A stretch of DNA of 64,000 nucleotides from Helianthus annuus (lineage: Eukaryota; Streptophyta; Magnoliopsida; Asterales; Asteraceae): the NCBI RefSeq assembly GCF_002127325.2, contig NC_035447.2, forward strand, positions 29,447,249 to 29,511,248, read 5' to 3'. This document shows, piece by piece, positions 48,060-59,880 of the stretch. The position numbers and the translations under genes are program-made. The first letter of the stretch is position 1; every line of letters starts with the position of its first letter. The notes under the pieces are model-generated. The model was not told where the DNA came from. It saw only the letters and a list, made by a program, of their open reading frames with translations, and did no database searches.

Positions 48060-49660
48060 TTTATATTATTATATAAGGGACGGTTCAAAAAGATACATTC
48101 TTAAAAGAAACTTTAATTTTAAGGTATTTTTTTAGTTGGTTCACAATTATTGTTGAGAGTTAAATTATGTACTTTTATATTTTTCTATTCATCAATAGAA
48201 ACATCTCAGATTCTAATAGCTTTCTGAATTATTATTTTTTTAATGGTAAATCTTTTAACACCTTAATTTCAATCTTACCTTATACTTGCAAGGATTTGAA
48301 CCCATAATCTTATATTTGTAAGGAAGAACGTCTTACCGCTAGACCAATATATTAATATATTATATGAACTTTATCTAGTACCTTTTTCTCTTTTAAATTC
48401 TTGTTTTGATTTACTACGTATAAAGTACCCATAGTATATTTACGGTTTTAAGACAAACCAATGGCGTGATCGGATAACTTTCTATTCAACTTAAAACAAA
48501 AGTAAAAACACGTTTATACGTCATAAGTTAATATTTGTAATTTGTTTGTGAGGAACTAATGGTGTACACGTGTTAACGGGAAACACTTATTTGTGAAAGT
48601 AAGAACCGCACAAATAGGAGGACTTCAAGGAGATGAAGAGGGCATCGATTGAACAAATAGAGGACTTCAAGGAGACGAAGAGGGTACCGAGTGAACAACG
48701 TTGAATATCCAAAAATAAACACTTATAGCATGTAGGAAACCTAATTTTAGAGTGATGATGAAACACTGCATAATTTGAGATGTAAGTCTATTTCATCATC
48801 AATTTATGGGATTTATCTTCTTAGTTAGTAGTTACTCTCCTCAAATGTTTCTCTACCCACACTCATTTATATTTACTTTGAGAAATATCATATAAACTAA
48901 ACAACACATATACAGTCCTTTAAGTGTCATTTCTCAGTCTATTAAACATTTAAACAATAAACATATGTTTAATCAACTTTGACCTTATAATTTGACTTAT
49001 TTTTTAAATGTCAATTTGACTTTTGCTAACACTATGTTTAAACAACCCTGACCTTATAGTTTGACCTTATAATGCACGTTAGAGAAATATGGTTATACAC
49101 ATTAATGAATTAGTTGTATAATATTGTATTTTGTATCATTAGTGGTGATCCACCATTTACGATTTCTCATGCTCCTGTTTTTAATTTTTCAAAATTGTTA
49201 ATCTTTGTCCAATAGTTTATATACAAATGCCATTTAGAAAATGAAAAACCCAACCTTAAAGTATATTCTTTTTTCATGACTTTTAGAAAATGAAAAACCG
49301 TACCTTAAAGTATATTCTTTTTTCATGACTTTATGTCCTTCCAACACAAAATAAATTATAATAATTTTAGAAAGAAAACTATAAAGCATAAAAGATATAC
49401 CGCATGTAGTGGGATCTAAAATATCATTTTACATATTTAATTACATTAAAAATAGTAGGTATAAGTATTTATACGAGTTCTTACTGATTATAATTATGTA
49501 TTGAAAACTCGGTCATTCTAAAAAATTGACATTAAAGGTTCTTAATTTTTAATACTTTTTATTTTCTTTTAACGGCTAACTCATAAACTCTCTATGCCTA
49601 CTCTTGAATCTACACTTTATGTTCAACACGAAATTTGAACCTCAACCATATGAAGAGTAA
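48060..49660. other. Intergenic, with two small tandem duplications
   Basis: A ~43-bp unit (GACTTCAAGGAGA-GAAGAGG) is duplicated at 48617-48707. A ~51-bp unit (TAGAAAATGAAAAACC, then AGTATATTCTTTTTTCATGA) is duplicated at 49234-49332. No gene was found. Confidence 0.55.
48240..48347 (-). mobile_element. tRNA-derived SINE-like sequence
   Basis: Read on the minus strand: A box TGGTCTAGCGGTAAGACG, then about 35 bp later B box GGGTTCAAATCC, then a trailing region ending in a T/A-rich tail. It cannot fold as a full tRNA, so it is a SINE head and not a tRNA gene. Confidence 0.6.
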
Positions 49661-49669
49661 CACGGTGGG

Positions 49670-50245
49670 GTGTTCAGAAAAAAACGAACCAAATAAAAAC
49701 CGTAAACCGAACCGTAACCGAAAGACTGATCCGAGTAACAAATTCGGTTTTCTGTTTGGTTTTTAACTGAAACTGAATTGCCGAATTTGGTTTTTTGTTC
49801 GGTTTTGGTTCCACAATTTTTTTATTTGGTTCATTCGTTTTATTTGGATAACCGAATAAACTGTTAATTTCATAAAATAATAATAATATTTATTAAACTA
49901 TATAAAACGTATTAGCCTAAATGCTAAATCTAAAACCCAACTCAAAATAAAAGTCACTCATTTCTAATCTACTCTAGGTTCTGAACTTCAAAGTATAAAC
50001 TAGGATTTATTAATATGTTATGTGGTTTGATCATTCTGTTTAAATTAGTTGCTGACTTGTTATTCGGAACACAAACATGAATATAATATAGAGAAAAAAG
50101 TATTTAGGTTCAATTCGGTTGAATTTAGTTGGAATCGGTTTGTTTGTTTTTAACCGGTACTAAACTAAATTGAATTTGGTTTGATTTGTATATTCCTAAT
50201 TTGTTTGGTTCAGTTAAAACCAAAGTAACTAAGTATATTCGGTTA
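49670..50245. repeat. Degenerate GGTTCGGTTTT/AACCGAA repeat
   Basis: Runs of CCGAACCG, AACCGAA, TTCGGTTTT and TTTGGTTC in both orientations extend over about 570 bp, similar in kind to dispersed low-complexity repeats in plants. No coding frame. Confidence 0.6.
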
Positions 50246-50585
50246 TCCTAATTATCTATTTATTTTTCTTATTATTTTTCGAAAAAGTTCATTTTTTTGT
50301 TGTTAAATTGGAGATGAGTGGTTGCCATGTTCGGACTTGAAGGAATATATATAAACGTGGATGGAAGAAAGGGACTCCGTCGGCGGCGTTGACTACCAAC
50401 AACTTCCGGCCGGCCACCACCACTGATCTATCTACACGTTGCATCCCTTCATAACTAGTTCATTAACTCGAACAAAAAAAGGGTTGGTACATTTAATTAA
50501 AAACATGGGTTCATGACATGTTCACGTGTCATTTGGTCGGAAAACTAAAATTTGTACCTAACATGTGATATAAAGCCCATAACAT

Positions 50586-50690
50586 TATGGCTTAGCAACA
50601 TCTTAAAGGTGAGATAAGACATTGAGATCATTAGGTTTTGGGTTCGATTCCCACAAAAGGGTTTTGACACGAAGATAATCCAGTGGTTCT
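50586..50690 (+). mobile_element. SINE-like sequence
   Basis: GGCTTAGCAACATCTTAAAG is followed about 50 bp later by the B box GGGTTCGATTCCC. The layout matches the SINE at 8726. The target duplication was not determined. Confidence 0.5.
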
Positions 50691-51950
50691 TAAGTGATCC
50701 AAATTTGCAGTTAAAAAATAAACATGTGACATGAAAAGGTTGTGTAGGTTGTGGAAATATGCAATGCGGGAGGTCACGGATCCCTCTACGTCAGCGGACA
50801 ATACCTCACGAAGCATGGTCGTTTTTTCTCGTTCTTCACGGATTGTGGTCATTTTCTCTCAAAGAACATGCAAGAATCTCCCACGGACCGTCCATAGCAA
50901 CGAACCCAAGTTGAGATGTTGATATAGAAACTGAATTTTATACTAATGAGTTCAATATGTTGTTTAGTAAGTTTATAGAACATATATTTAATAACGTATC
51001 ATATTATAACACATAAATTTGATAACATGTCATATTATATTATAACATATAAAAAGGAAAGAAAATACCACAATTTTAACATTACAACATAGATATTGCT
51101 AAGGACCCATATCTGTATATCGTACTCCGTCATGAACCATCGATAAATATACAAACAATAAAAAACAAACCCTAACCAAAATGGCATTTTGACACCCTTG
51201 ACCCGTTCGTTTCGACACCTCCAAAAATCCCGTTCCTAACCCGTCCGTTTTGGCACCTCTAAAGATCCGCCTAGAGAGGGGAGAATAAAATATTTGCTTT
51301 CAAAACCAGTGTTCCCCAATTTGGTTGGTTATAAAGGGGCCAACATGAACATGTTAGAGTCCATTGTCAATGAAAACCCCATGTGCATCATAATTAATTC
51401 TCACCAAATAATAATTACAGAGAAGCAAACTTCATTAGTACCCACATAGTAGGATCTTAAGATCTCAATAAATACCACAAACCCTTTTGTCCAGGATATA
51501 TCATAAGTAAATCTTGACACTTGCTTTTTTTAAAACAAAATAATTATAGCGAAAGATACAAGTTGTCGCCACTGCCACCCGTTGCCACTAACTGCCGTAG
51601 TGAACCGATATTATATAAAAAGGATATTGGACATAGTGAGGGCATTGGTGATTAATAAAGGGACCAATAATGTCCATTTGTCACACAATCTGTAGAGGCT
51701 GCACAAAAGAACAATAGATTAATTATGTAAATGATCGGTCAAAACAAGATAAGAACAAAAAGTACAATTGCGCTGTTTACATCCATACAATTTTCATTTG
51801 GTTTAGGACGGTTATGTTCTTGACACTTCTGCAATCTGCTGATAATCATTTATGAGTGAATGTTATATTGTTTTGATGGGAAGAATCTGAATGGAACCAC
51901 ACTAGAGTCACTAGTAGAGTAGTAGAGGTCAAATAGGCAGGCTGGATAAC
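50691..51950. other. Intergenic, no gene recognised
   Basis: Contains a GC-richer patch at 50750-50920 with short open frames on both strands and two copies of GACACC-CCGTTCGTTT-like text (51190-51270). No domain or splice pattern is visible. A further GC-rich patch with CGGCGGCG lies just upstream (50380-50420). Confidence 0.4.
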
Positions 51951-51969
51951 ATGTCAAAACAAGTTCGGG

Positions 51970-52622
51970 TCAAACGCGCAAGATGTACTCAAGGCGCTTA
52001 GGCTCCACCTAGGGCCTAGGCAAAAGGCGTGGGCCTGAGAAAAGAAAAGCGCATTTTAATAAAAAAAAATTAAAATATATTATGTAATGAAAAATAACAC
52101 TTTCTTCAAATACCGATATATTCCAATACCATAATCTTCAATATAAAGTACTAAAATCATCTCAAATACCAAAATACTCCAAAACCAAAATGTTCGTACT
52201 TGAAAACAAAACGTTCATAAAGTAATATATAGTAAAACTTGCAACCAAAAGTTCTTCATCAATCTTTAAAACCATCGGGTGTCTCATCAACTTGGATGTG
52301 AAGGATTCAAACTGAGATCTGGATTTTTAGTGATATAATCTGTTGGTAATGAAAGTGTATTTTGATATCAAATTGACCGCCTTCTCATTAAACATAATAG
52401 AGTATAATTAATATAAGTAATCCATGTTCTAATCTTAAATCAGATCACAATATTCAAATTACACTATATATCTCCTATTTACATGCTATGCCTAACCGAT
52501 ATATATATGTATTTACTATTTAATATATATCACCACTAATAGGTAAGTAGGAGCGAACTAAATGGGCTTCGCTCAGGAAAACGCCTAGGCGCCAAAAGTG
52601 CGCGCTTTTGATAACTATGGTC
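51970..52622. mobile_element. AGGCG-repeat element, copy 1
   Basis: The left end is rich in AGGCGCTTAGGC-CCTAGG. The right end reads AACGCCTAGGCGCCAAAAGTGCGCGCTTTTGATAACTATGG in two blocks around 52588-52620. The interior GGGCCTGAGAAAAGAAAAGC and the CCAAAACCAAAA, ACTTGAAAACA, GTTCTTCA order are shared with 56283-57000. Probably a non-autonomous DNA transposon family; class unresolved. Confidence 0.55.
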
Positions 52623-53212
52623 CGGCCAACAAAAGAATTATCCATTCAAAAACATTATGTATATATAATTAATGTGCTATATATGATACAAAAACAAAGT
52701 TATCTAAAAACTAAAATAGTTTTTCTGATAAAGTGATTTGGGAGTCTTTTATATATTTAAATACACTTTGAAATCCCTTGCAACCTGTTCTGACTAGTTA
52801 CCTGTTAAGCTCTAAATGGATTTAGTTGGCTAACCTTTGAATGCGTGAACAAGAAAATCAATCCTATCATTCCAGCGGTCATGCACGGGCCACTAGGTAA
52901 GAACTTAAAAACAGTGTTGGGTGTATCTTGATGGTTCGGATCGAGTACGGGTCAGAAAAATGGGTATTTGGTATCGGTTGAATAGGTTGTGGAAGAATTG
53001 GTCAGGAGTTGACCAGGTTTCAAGGAAGTGAACGTGTGTAGACTGTAGACTTGGGGAACAAGTGAATGTTGAAGTAGTTCTAATCACTAGATTCAACAAG
53101 ACCTTTATAACAATTAACAAAGTAACTGGATAGTCCACTCTAGGAGTCGATGAATGTATGAGAAAGATAGCAAAACAACATAAGTTGTTGAAACAGAAAA
53201 ATACAAGTTAAA
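52623..53212. other. Intergenic, no gene recognised
   Basis: No supported coding frame, repeat or element boundary. Confidence 0.5.
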
Positions 53213-53222
53213 TTGTTAGTAT

Positions 53223-53380
53223 GGGTTAAGTTATTCTACAAAGGCTCCTAAAATAAGAAGTGTATGAAGGCATTATAGAGTGACAAGTGTCCAAGAACCT
53301 AAAACCTAAACCCATTACACCACCACCCAAAACCTAAACACCCACCCCACCACCACCCAAAAACCTACCCCCCAACCCCT

Positions 53381-53426
<46 letters not shown>

Positions 53427-53747
53427 ATACCTCACCAAAATACCTAACCCCCACCTCCCGAAAACCTAAAAAAACTAAATGCTAAAAACTAAACCATAAA
53501 GCTAAACCCCACAACTAAATGCTAAAAAAAAATTAAAAAAAAAAGAAAATTTAATATTAAAAAAAAAAGTCGATACTTTTCGTCACCCAAAAATAAAAAT
53601 TTTTCTTTTTTTTTTTGGGTGGGTGGGGGGTTTAGGTTTTTGGGTGGTGGTGGGTGTTTAGGTTTTTTTTTTTGGTGTAGTGGGTTTATTTTTATGAGCC
53701 TTTGTACACTTCTTATTTTTAGGAGCCTTTGTATTTGATCCTAAACC
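53223..53747. mobile_element. MULE-type MITE with C-run interior, TSD TTGTTAGTAT
   Basis: The exact 10-bp direct repeat TTGTTAGTAT flanks it (53213-53222 and 53748-53757). Inverted repeats continue through TACAAAGGCTCCTAAAA then ATAAGAAGTGTA. The interior contains a 40-nt A run, ACCACCACCCAAAACCTAA tracts, a central hairpin around GTCGATACTTTTCG, and G-rich TTTAGGTTTT on the far arm. It is related to the elements at 23179 and 43795. Confidence 0.85.
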
Positions 53748-53757
53748 TTGTTAGTAT

Positions 53758-54330
53758 TATTAATTAATGGATCAATAAGATTCAAGAGCTAAATGAGAAT
53801 TTTGCAACTTCCAGACTTGGTAATTAGTTTCTAATGTTTGGAATAAAAAAGAAATAAGTCAAAATAAGGTCATTTTATGTATTTTTGCATCCTAAAATAA
53901 TCAAAATTGCCAAACACCAAGTGTTTTGATTGCTTAACTGAAACTGCTTATTGTTTCTTGGTAGACCAAAACAGATTTTGAGAGTGTTTCGAAATTGAGA
54001 CTTCTTATTTAAACTGGTTATTTGATTAACTGTGACTGAAATAGGCATTTTGAAGGAGCTTATTGCAAACTGCTTATTTAATAAAAACTATCTCTTGCTG
54101 CACATTTTTGTTACAACTAATTTATTTAACATCAGCTACTTATCTGACATGTTTCTTTTTTAAAGCTGGGTTTTAATTTTAGTTGGACTCTTTAGAGATA
54201 AAACATAACCCAATTTACCCCGTTCATAAGTAACTGGGTTGAAATTACTACCTCTGGTAAATAAAAAAAGACACATCAAAGACCTACAAACTCATTTATA
54301 TACTATTATTTTGTAACACATGTGTGTATT
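53758..54330. other. Intergenic, no gene recognised
   Basis: AT-rich sequence with no supported feature. It may include the unrecognised 5' part of the Helitron whose tail lies at 54620. Confidence 0.4.
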
Positions 54331-54620
54331 TATAAGTTGTACATATTGCCAAGTGTGTGCATTTATAAGTTGTACATGTTGCTTAAACACGGCGCAACAT
54401 GCGTGTGTGATTAAACGTTTTTACGTCGTCTATTTTTTCCCGTTTGACAGGTTCATCGTAACACTCGGGTCCTATATCGACTTAGTTATTTTTTTATATG
54501 TTTTACGTTTTGGTTTAATTTCTTCGTATTAACACGCTGCAACTTTAGTGTTAGTGGTCGCTGATAGTAGTGTGCCATTGGTGTTCGCCCCCGCCGCAAC
54601 GCGGGGTTGGTTAATACTAG
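54330..54620 (+). mobile_element. Helitron 3'-end fragment
   Basis: Ends CCCCCGCCGCAACGCGGGG, a strong hairpin, followed by TTGGTTAATACTAG and then T. It matches the tail at 48059 through GTGTGTGATTAAACGTTTTT and TTTGGTTTAATTTCTTCGTA. The 5' end was not identified. Confidence 0.7.
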
Positions 54621-54932
54621 TTTTAAATTAAAAAGCATCGAGGGTGTGTTTGGATTCACGCTTTTAAAGTGATAAGCGTGAGTTGAATACAAGTTCGGTA
54701 ATTTTACAATGTTATCACAATAATCAGCTTTCTACTCTTCTTACAACGATATATTACATGGTCTCTACTCTCTAGATTAGGTTATTTTGACCCTAAATAA
54801 CTAGCAAATCATAATCATAATCACTTCTACCAAAACACTCAAAACTGTGATTTTTGTAATTAAGGATATCAAGTGTTTACAATCTCAGATTTATTGTAAA
54901 ATGGATATCTTTTCACAATGGTTTCTACGATT

Positions 54933-55318
54933 CATCATCATCATCATACTCAGTAAATCCCACCAATAGCAAAGCAAAGGTAGGGTATGAGGAGGGTAAG
55001 ATGTAGACAGTCTTACCTCTACCCCGAAGGAATAGAAAGACTGCTTCCAATGAGACCCCCGGCTCAATAGTAGTTTTGCATCAAGCCTTGGACATAAGGC
55101 ACATAACACTTAGCAATCGGGACAAAGACCGATTAGTGCATGTACCCTTTTGTCTTTAAGCTATCAATGCCACCACATGATGCATGATTAACCGTCCTCC
55201 GCTTTTAATGTTATTTTCACAAAATTAGTAAAATAACGTTAAAATTAGTGCACTTTCACTTTTGCCCCCCAATGGCCCACACATATATACATTATATGCG
55301 CATACCGCAAGCGGGGCA
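54933..55318 (-). mobile_element. 386-bp SINE-like composite with 16-bp target duplication
   Basis: Flanked by AATGGTTTCTACGATT (54917-54932 and 55319-55334). Read on the minus strand, the 3' part (55070-54933) is Au-SINE-like: GAGCCGGGGGTCTCATTGGA, then AGGTAAGACTGTCTACATCT, then ATGATGATGATG tail. The 5' part (55318-55071) is unrelated to the Au head and contains CGGAGGACGGTTAATCATGC. It inserted as one unit because the duplication spans both parts. Confidence 0.8.
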
Positions 55319-55639
55319 AATGGTTTCTACGATTAAATAGATTTAAAATCTCCTAGCTTTTACTTAATTCGCTCCAATAGTGTTTGAACCACCCTAAACT
55401 TCTGCTTTGACCCAAACTTGTATGGATCCGTTACCCAACCCACCATAGACAGACGAGTTGGCTTTTTAGTGATCAAATGTACGTTAACATCTGTTGTCTT
55501 CAGCTTCAGAAGCACAGGAAAATTTCTAACGTGGTTAAAATGTTAAACATCAACCCCTCAAAAGTACAGCGCCTTTATTTGTTCTCTAATCTGACTAGTT
55601 AGTTAACCCAACGCCCACTTATAGAATCAAGCTAATTAG

Positions 55640-55890
55640 ATGAAGGCTGTAGGCACAAAAGGTGAACCTTGGGACTAGACGCAAGGCACTTTAAATAGCG
55701 AGGGCTTTTTAAGCAAAGCGCACAATATAAACAGGCCATTTTTGTATGTTTCATACCAGTTTTAGCTGATCAAACCTGTCAGACCGGAATTTGCAGAATT
55801 TGACCGGAGCGCCTTGATGGCCGCAAGGCGGTATGGCTGCGCTGGGCTGGCACCTAGGGTGTCTTGTGCGCCTTTGACTACTATGGAACC
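55640..55890. mobile_element. AGGCG-repeat element fragment
   Basis: Contains GCAAGGCAC, AGCGAGGGC-TTTTTAAGCAAAGCGCAC, CACCTAGGGTGTCTTGTGCGCC and GACTACTATGG, words shared with the ends of the copies at 51970 and 56283. Boundaries not fixed. Confidence 0.45.
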
Positions 55891-56117
55891 AAGTAACTAA
55901 AAATACATGATCAGCCTTAATAACCATAACTCCACGAGACAAACTAAAGCGAAAGCAAATTATTTAAATGCGAGCATAATATCATTCACACCTTGGTCAT
56001 TGTGATTTGTGAGTCTTCATAAACCCATGGATGAAAAGCGTAGAACTGACAAATACACATTGTTTAATCAACTAATCTTGTAATAAATTCAATAAATATA
56101 TGTTCACCCTAAGCTAT

Positions 56118-57268
56118 GCAGTTAATATCGCCGATATATCGGTGATATAACGGTTATCGGTCCCCTAGTGTAAAATATCGGTCAGAATATCGGTACCGAT
56201 ATTATTGGCGATATTGACCGATATTGGACCGATATATCACTGATTTTCCCGATATCAGTACCTTTCTTCTTAGTTCTACCCATAGTTATCAAATGCGCTA
56301 GGCGCACTCTAGGCGCATAGGGCTCGCCTCTCGCCTAGGCGAGAAGCGCAAAAAAAGCGAGGGCCTGAGAAAAAAAAAGCGCAATCAAATAAAAACATTA
56401 AAAAAACAAAGTTATGAACCGAAAAAAGCCAAATCCTCAAATTCCAAAAGTTTTCAAATATCATAAACCTTAAAATAAAACCAACATTATTATGAATCAC
56501 CAAAATATCCCAAAACCAAAACTGTTAAGACTTGAAAACAATAAAGTTCAGACTTCAAAAAGTAAACAAAATTCAAAACCAAATGTTCTTCAACTTTAAA
56601 GATCATCGGAGTCGGAGTCGTCATCCACAGCAATTGCCTTGTCTTTTCCAGCAGCATACACATACGTGTAGTATTTTTTGCCAGCAAAGAACTGTGAATG
56701 CTGTGGATACGTCTTATTTGTTATATACAGAACATGAATGAATGTTATATAAAGATAATATATATCTCTTAACTTTTTGAAATTTAAAATATATTTAAAA
56801 ATATATACAGATTTGATGAGATATGATTCTAAAAGATTTAAAATTATCTGTAAATATAATCTGGGTTGTTTAAAAGATAGGGTTTTAAAAAAAAATAACG
56901 TTGCTTTTTTATCTAGGAGACAAAAGCGGTGTATGGTCGCCTTGGTCGCCCAGGTCGCCCAGGCGGACCAGGCGATCGCTTTTAACAACAGAGGTTCTAC
57001 CATTCGTCTTTTTTCTTATTGCTGCTATTAGTGTTTTAAGACTTAATTGTTAATTCTTAGTGTTAAATGTTTGTGTTTTAAGTCTTAATCAGTTCCTACT
57101 TGCTACAATTGTTAGTGTTTTGCAAGTTGCAAAAACTATTAGTGTTAATTTGCTATATATATAAACTCATCATGATATTAAAATTACCAGTATCCCACCG
57201 CGATAACCGATATCTCAAATATCGGTCCTTGACCGATATCCGATTTTTTACCGCATTTACTGCTTAGA
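56118..57268. mobile_element. CGATATCGG-repeat element, interrupted by an AGGCG element
   Basis: 56118-56275 has dense CCGATAT/ATATCGG words (GCAGTTAATATCGCCGATAT). 57195-57268 has the inverted counterpart ending in GCATTTACTGC. GCAGT-AAT at both outer ends suggests inverted termini. The AGGCG element (56283-57000) sits between the two halves. Confidence 0.5.
56283..57000. mobile_element. AGGCG-repeat element, copy 2, with an acidic C-terminal ORF remnant
   Basis: The left end starts ATAGTTATCAAATGCGCTAGG and is rich in CGCCTAGGCG; the right end is GTCGCCCAGGCGGACCAGGC then GATCGCTTTTAACAAC. On the minus strand near 56700-56599 a frame ends YVYAAGKDKAIA-VDDDSDSDDL-stop, an acidic tail of the kind seen at the C-terminus of transposases, but too short to classify. 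It shares interior order with 51970-52622. Confidence 0.5.
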
Positions 57269-57404
57269 CCCTAAGTAATCAAGAAGTCAAAACCAAACGC
57301 AACTTTACCAAACACTAAAACTGGCAACGCAGTCGCATAATCACCACCATAGAAAGTTTACAAAAAAAACAGAACTACTTCATAAGGTGGTTTCATTAGA
57401 GTCA

Positions 57405-57532
57405 TCATCATACTCAGTATGTCCCACCAATAGCAAAGCTAAGGTAGGGTCTGAGGAGGGTGAGATGTAGACAGCCTTACCTCTACCACGTAGGAAAAGA
57501 GAGGCTGCTTCCAATGAGACCCCCGGCTCGAT
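57405..57532 (-). mobile_element. Au-like SINE with 14-bp target duplication
   Basis: Flanked by TTTCATTAGAGTCA (57391-57404 and 57533-57546). Minus-strand order: CGAGCCGGGGGTCTCATTGG, then AGGTAAGGCTGTCTACATCT, then CACCCTCCTCAGACCCTACC, then a TGATGATGA tail. It is about 90 percent like the 3' part of the composite at 54933-55070 by eye. Confidence 0.85.
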
Positions 57533-57546
57533 TTTCATTAGAGTCA

Positions 57547-58222
57547 CTGACTATAACCCAATTAATAACTTAAAACTATGTCTTGTACCTGCTCTTGCCA
57601 CAACAAAATTCCAATAGCTCTAACAGAAAGCTTCTCCCTTTCCATAACAACAAACCGAATCGCAAATACCAGCTGAAAGATAAAAGCTTAAAAACAATCA
57701 AGCAATGGGTGTCTAGCTATACATATCGAAGTCTTTATTGCAATTGGATAACTAAGGGATGTATGAAAAATTGAGAATACTGATGATCAGGACTTCAAGA
57801 CACAAAAATCATTTCCAATTTCAAATTTATATTCGATTATTCACATCATGTTTATGCATACCTATATTACTAACACAACCCAAATAAACCTAGATATATG
57901 GACCAGAACAAGAGTCACAAGATCAATTATCAATGCACATTGAACTTGCCAAAAAAGAAACCCTAATTTCAACGTCAAACACTTCATAATACCAGTAACA
58001 AAGACTTACAATTTTGAGATCAATTCCTCAGTCTGCTTTGCGTTCTTATAAACCCTACACGATCATCGTCGATGAAACTTGTACGGCTTCGAAGTTCGAA
58101 CTGAGGGGGTGTTTGGATTCCTTCTCAATAACTTCTCAAAAATAACTTCTCTAACACACAAAATCTTCTTAATTCTTAAATAACTTAATCCAAACACTAC
58201 AAAAACAACTTATTAACTTTTA
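57547..58222. other. Intergenic with a ~95-bp foldback
   Basis: GGGGGTGTTTGGATT (58106) and AATCCAAACACTA (58189) bound a small foldback of about 95 bp, probably a hAT-type MITE remnant. No gene was recognised in the remainder. Confidence 0.45.
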
Positions 58223-58225
58223 TAA

Positions 58226-59577
58226 GGGTGATCGGGGCACTCGTGGGGAGTGGGTGCGGTGACCCAAGTCCCCGCTCGGGAACACCGGCGCCATCAAGGC
58301 GGGGACCGAAATCGGCGAGTTGGGTCGGGGCTTGTTCACCGATGAAAGTTTTGAATGTTAACGGCTATATATCCGTTATATATTATAAAAAAAATAATAA
58401 TAATTTCCTAACCCTATAAATACTATCTCTTTAACATTTTTATTTTTCAAACCCAAAACAACTTTTACCCATTCAACTCATCTAATTTTTTTAACCAATC
58501 TTTAAAAAAAATGGATTCCAAGTTCCCGTTTTTTTCTCCCCTGCCCGACTTTCCCGACGATGAAGATTCATCGTCAAGCGATGGTAGTTTAATTTTCTTC
58601 CAAAATCTCATCCAACAAGCGGAGCTACTAGACACGGCATCGTCTAGTAAAAAAAAATTGTCCGTCGAGATCGTGTGGGTGGCCACGAAACACTCATGGC
58701 TTTGTAGAAAATCCAAAATTTAATGCCGATATTTTTCGTCAGAGGTTTCGTATGTCCAAGTCTTTGTTCCTAAAAATTGTTAGTGACGTGGAAGCGAATA
58801 AAGAGTGGTTTCAAGAGGGCTTGGACGGGAGAATGAAGAAAAGTTTCAAGAGTGGTTTCAAGCGAATAACGAGTGAAGTCTTTTCCATATCCTCACATCC
58901 CGAATGAAAAAAAGTTCAAGAGGCAACACGAGGCCGCAAGAAAAGATGTGGAACGGGCGTTTGGTGTGTTAAAGGCGAAGTGGGGAATACTAAATCGTCC
59001 AATGCGTCGAAAACGGTGAAAAAGATAAGGTCCATTATGTATACGTGCCTCATTTTACATAACATGATTATAAAAGACGACGGAAGGGCAATAGCACCGG
59101 TACACATTCAAAATCCTCCAGTCGAACCCGTCTTCGATGATACAGCTTATAGCGAGCTCATTGACGAAGAAACGCATTGGAGACTAAAACACGATCTCGT
59201 TGAGCATCTCGGACGTTTAGATCTACCTCACCTTGAAGTGAGTTCCAACGACGAGTAGTTTGTTTTTATATTTTTCTAGTTTGAATGCAATTTTTATTTT
59301 TCTAGTTTGAATGTAATTTTTATTTTTAATTTAATGAAATGTCTTTTATTAAATTTTATTTAATTTTTATTAATATTTTTTTAGTTTATAAACATGCATA
59401 ATTTTACAACAAATAAAAAAAACAAAAAAAAAATAAAAAAGCAAGTCCCCTAAGAGGGGAGTGCCGCCATCAAATTGGGGTGTGAGGGGAGTTTAAGAGG
59501 GGAGTTGACGTGGCATATCCTGATTGGGTCTGCGTAAGAGAGGGGACTCCCCTAAGAGGGGAGTGCCCCTCTCACCC
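58226..59577 (+). mobile_element. Deleted PIF/Harbinger transposon (TSD TAA)
   Basis: TAA flanks both ends (58223-58225 and 59578-59580). Terminal inverted repeat GGGTGATCGGGGCACTC against GGGTGAGAGGGGCACTC, followed by GAGGGGAGTGCCGCCATCAA at the right, is shared with the MITE at 46043. 1352 bp with remnants of a Harbinger transposase in the middle. Confidence 0.88.
58511..59258 (+). pseudogene. PIF/Harbinger transposase remnant
   Basis: From ATG 58511 an N-terminal frame reads an acidic Ser/Asp-rich stretch, then after a frame change near 58725 FRQRFRMSKSLFLKIVSDVE (the typical N-terminal helix of Harbinger/HARBI1-like nucleases). A large deletion follows near 58880. The C-terminal part (about 58915-59258) reads RKDVERAFGVLKAKWGILNR, then IMYTCLILHNMII, then DDTAYSELIDEETHWRLKHD, ending with a stop at 59256. 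The central catalytic DDE region is missing, so it cannot be active. It carries a frameshift and a deletion. Confidence 0.85.
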
Positions 59578-59580
59578 TAA

Positions 59581-59868
59581 GGTGTTTGTTTTTTCTTCAA
59601 ACATCTTCAAGGGAGCTGATGTCTGTAGGCGCAGACGTTACCCTTGAAGACTGTTTTTTTTATTTAAACAGATCTGAAAATGACTTTTTTCAGCTTAAAA
59701 AAAAGCAATGTCACCCTTTCTTCAAACATCTTCACAAAAAACCCTCCTCTCTCATCTTCACAAAAAACCCCCCTCCCTCAAAATTGGACCACCACCACTA
59801 CTGTACGGTCACCGGCGCCGGCCGTCGCCTTAGTCGTCCGGAGAACCTCGATGATGAATCCTTAAATC
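59581..59868. other. Unassigned stretch upstream of the cyclophilin fragment
   Basis: Contains TTCTTCAAACATCTTCA three times and CTTCAAGGG/CCCTTGAAG as an inverted pair (59605-59660). No protein was recognised. Confidence 0.4.
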
Positions 59869-59880
59869 ATTGTCGGCTTC

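Noticed and set aside
48280..48347. tRNA gene
   Set aside because: A and B boxes are present, but the sequence does not fold into a cloverleaf with paired acceptor stem; treated as a SINE.
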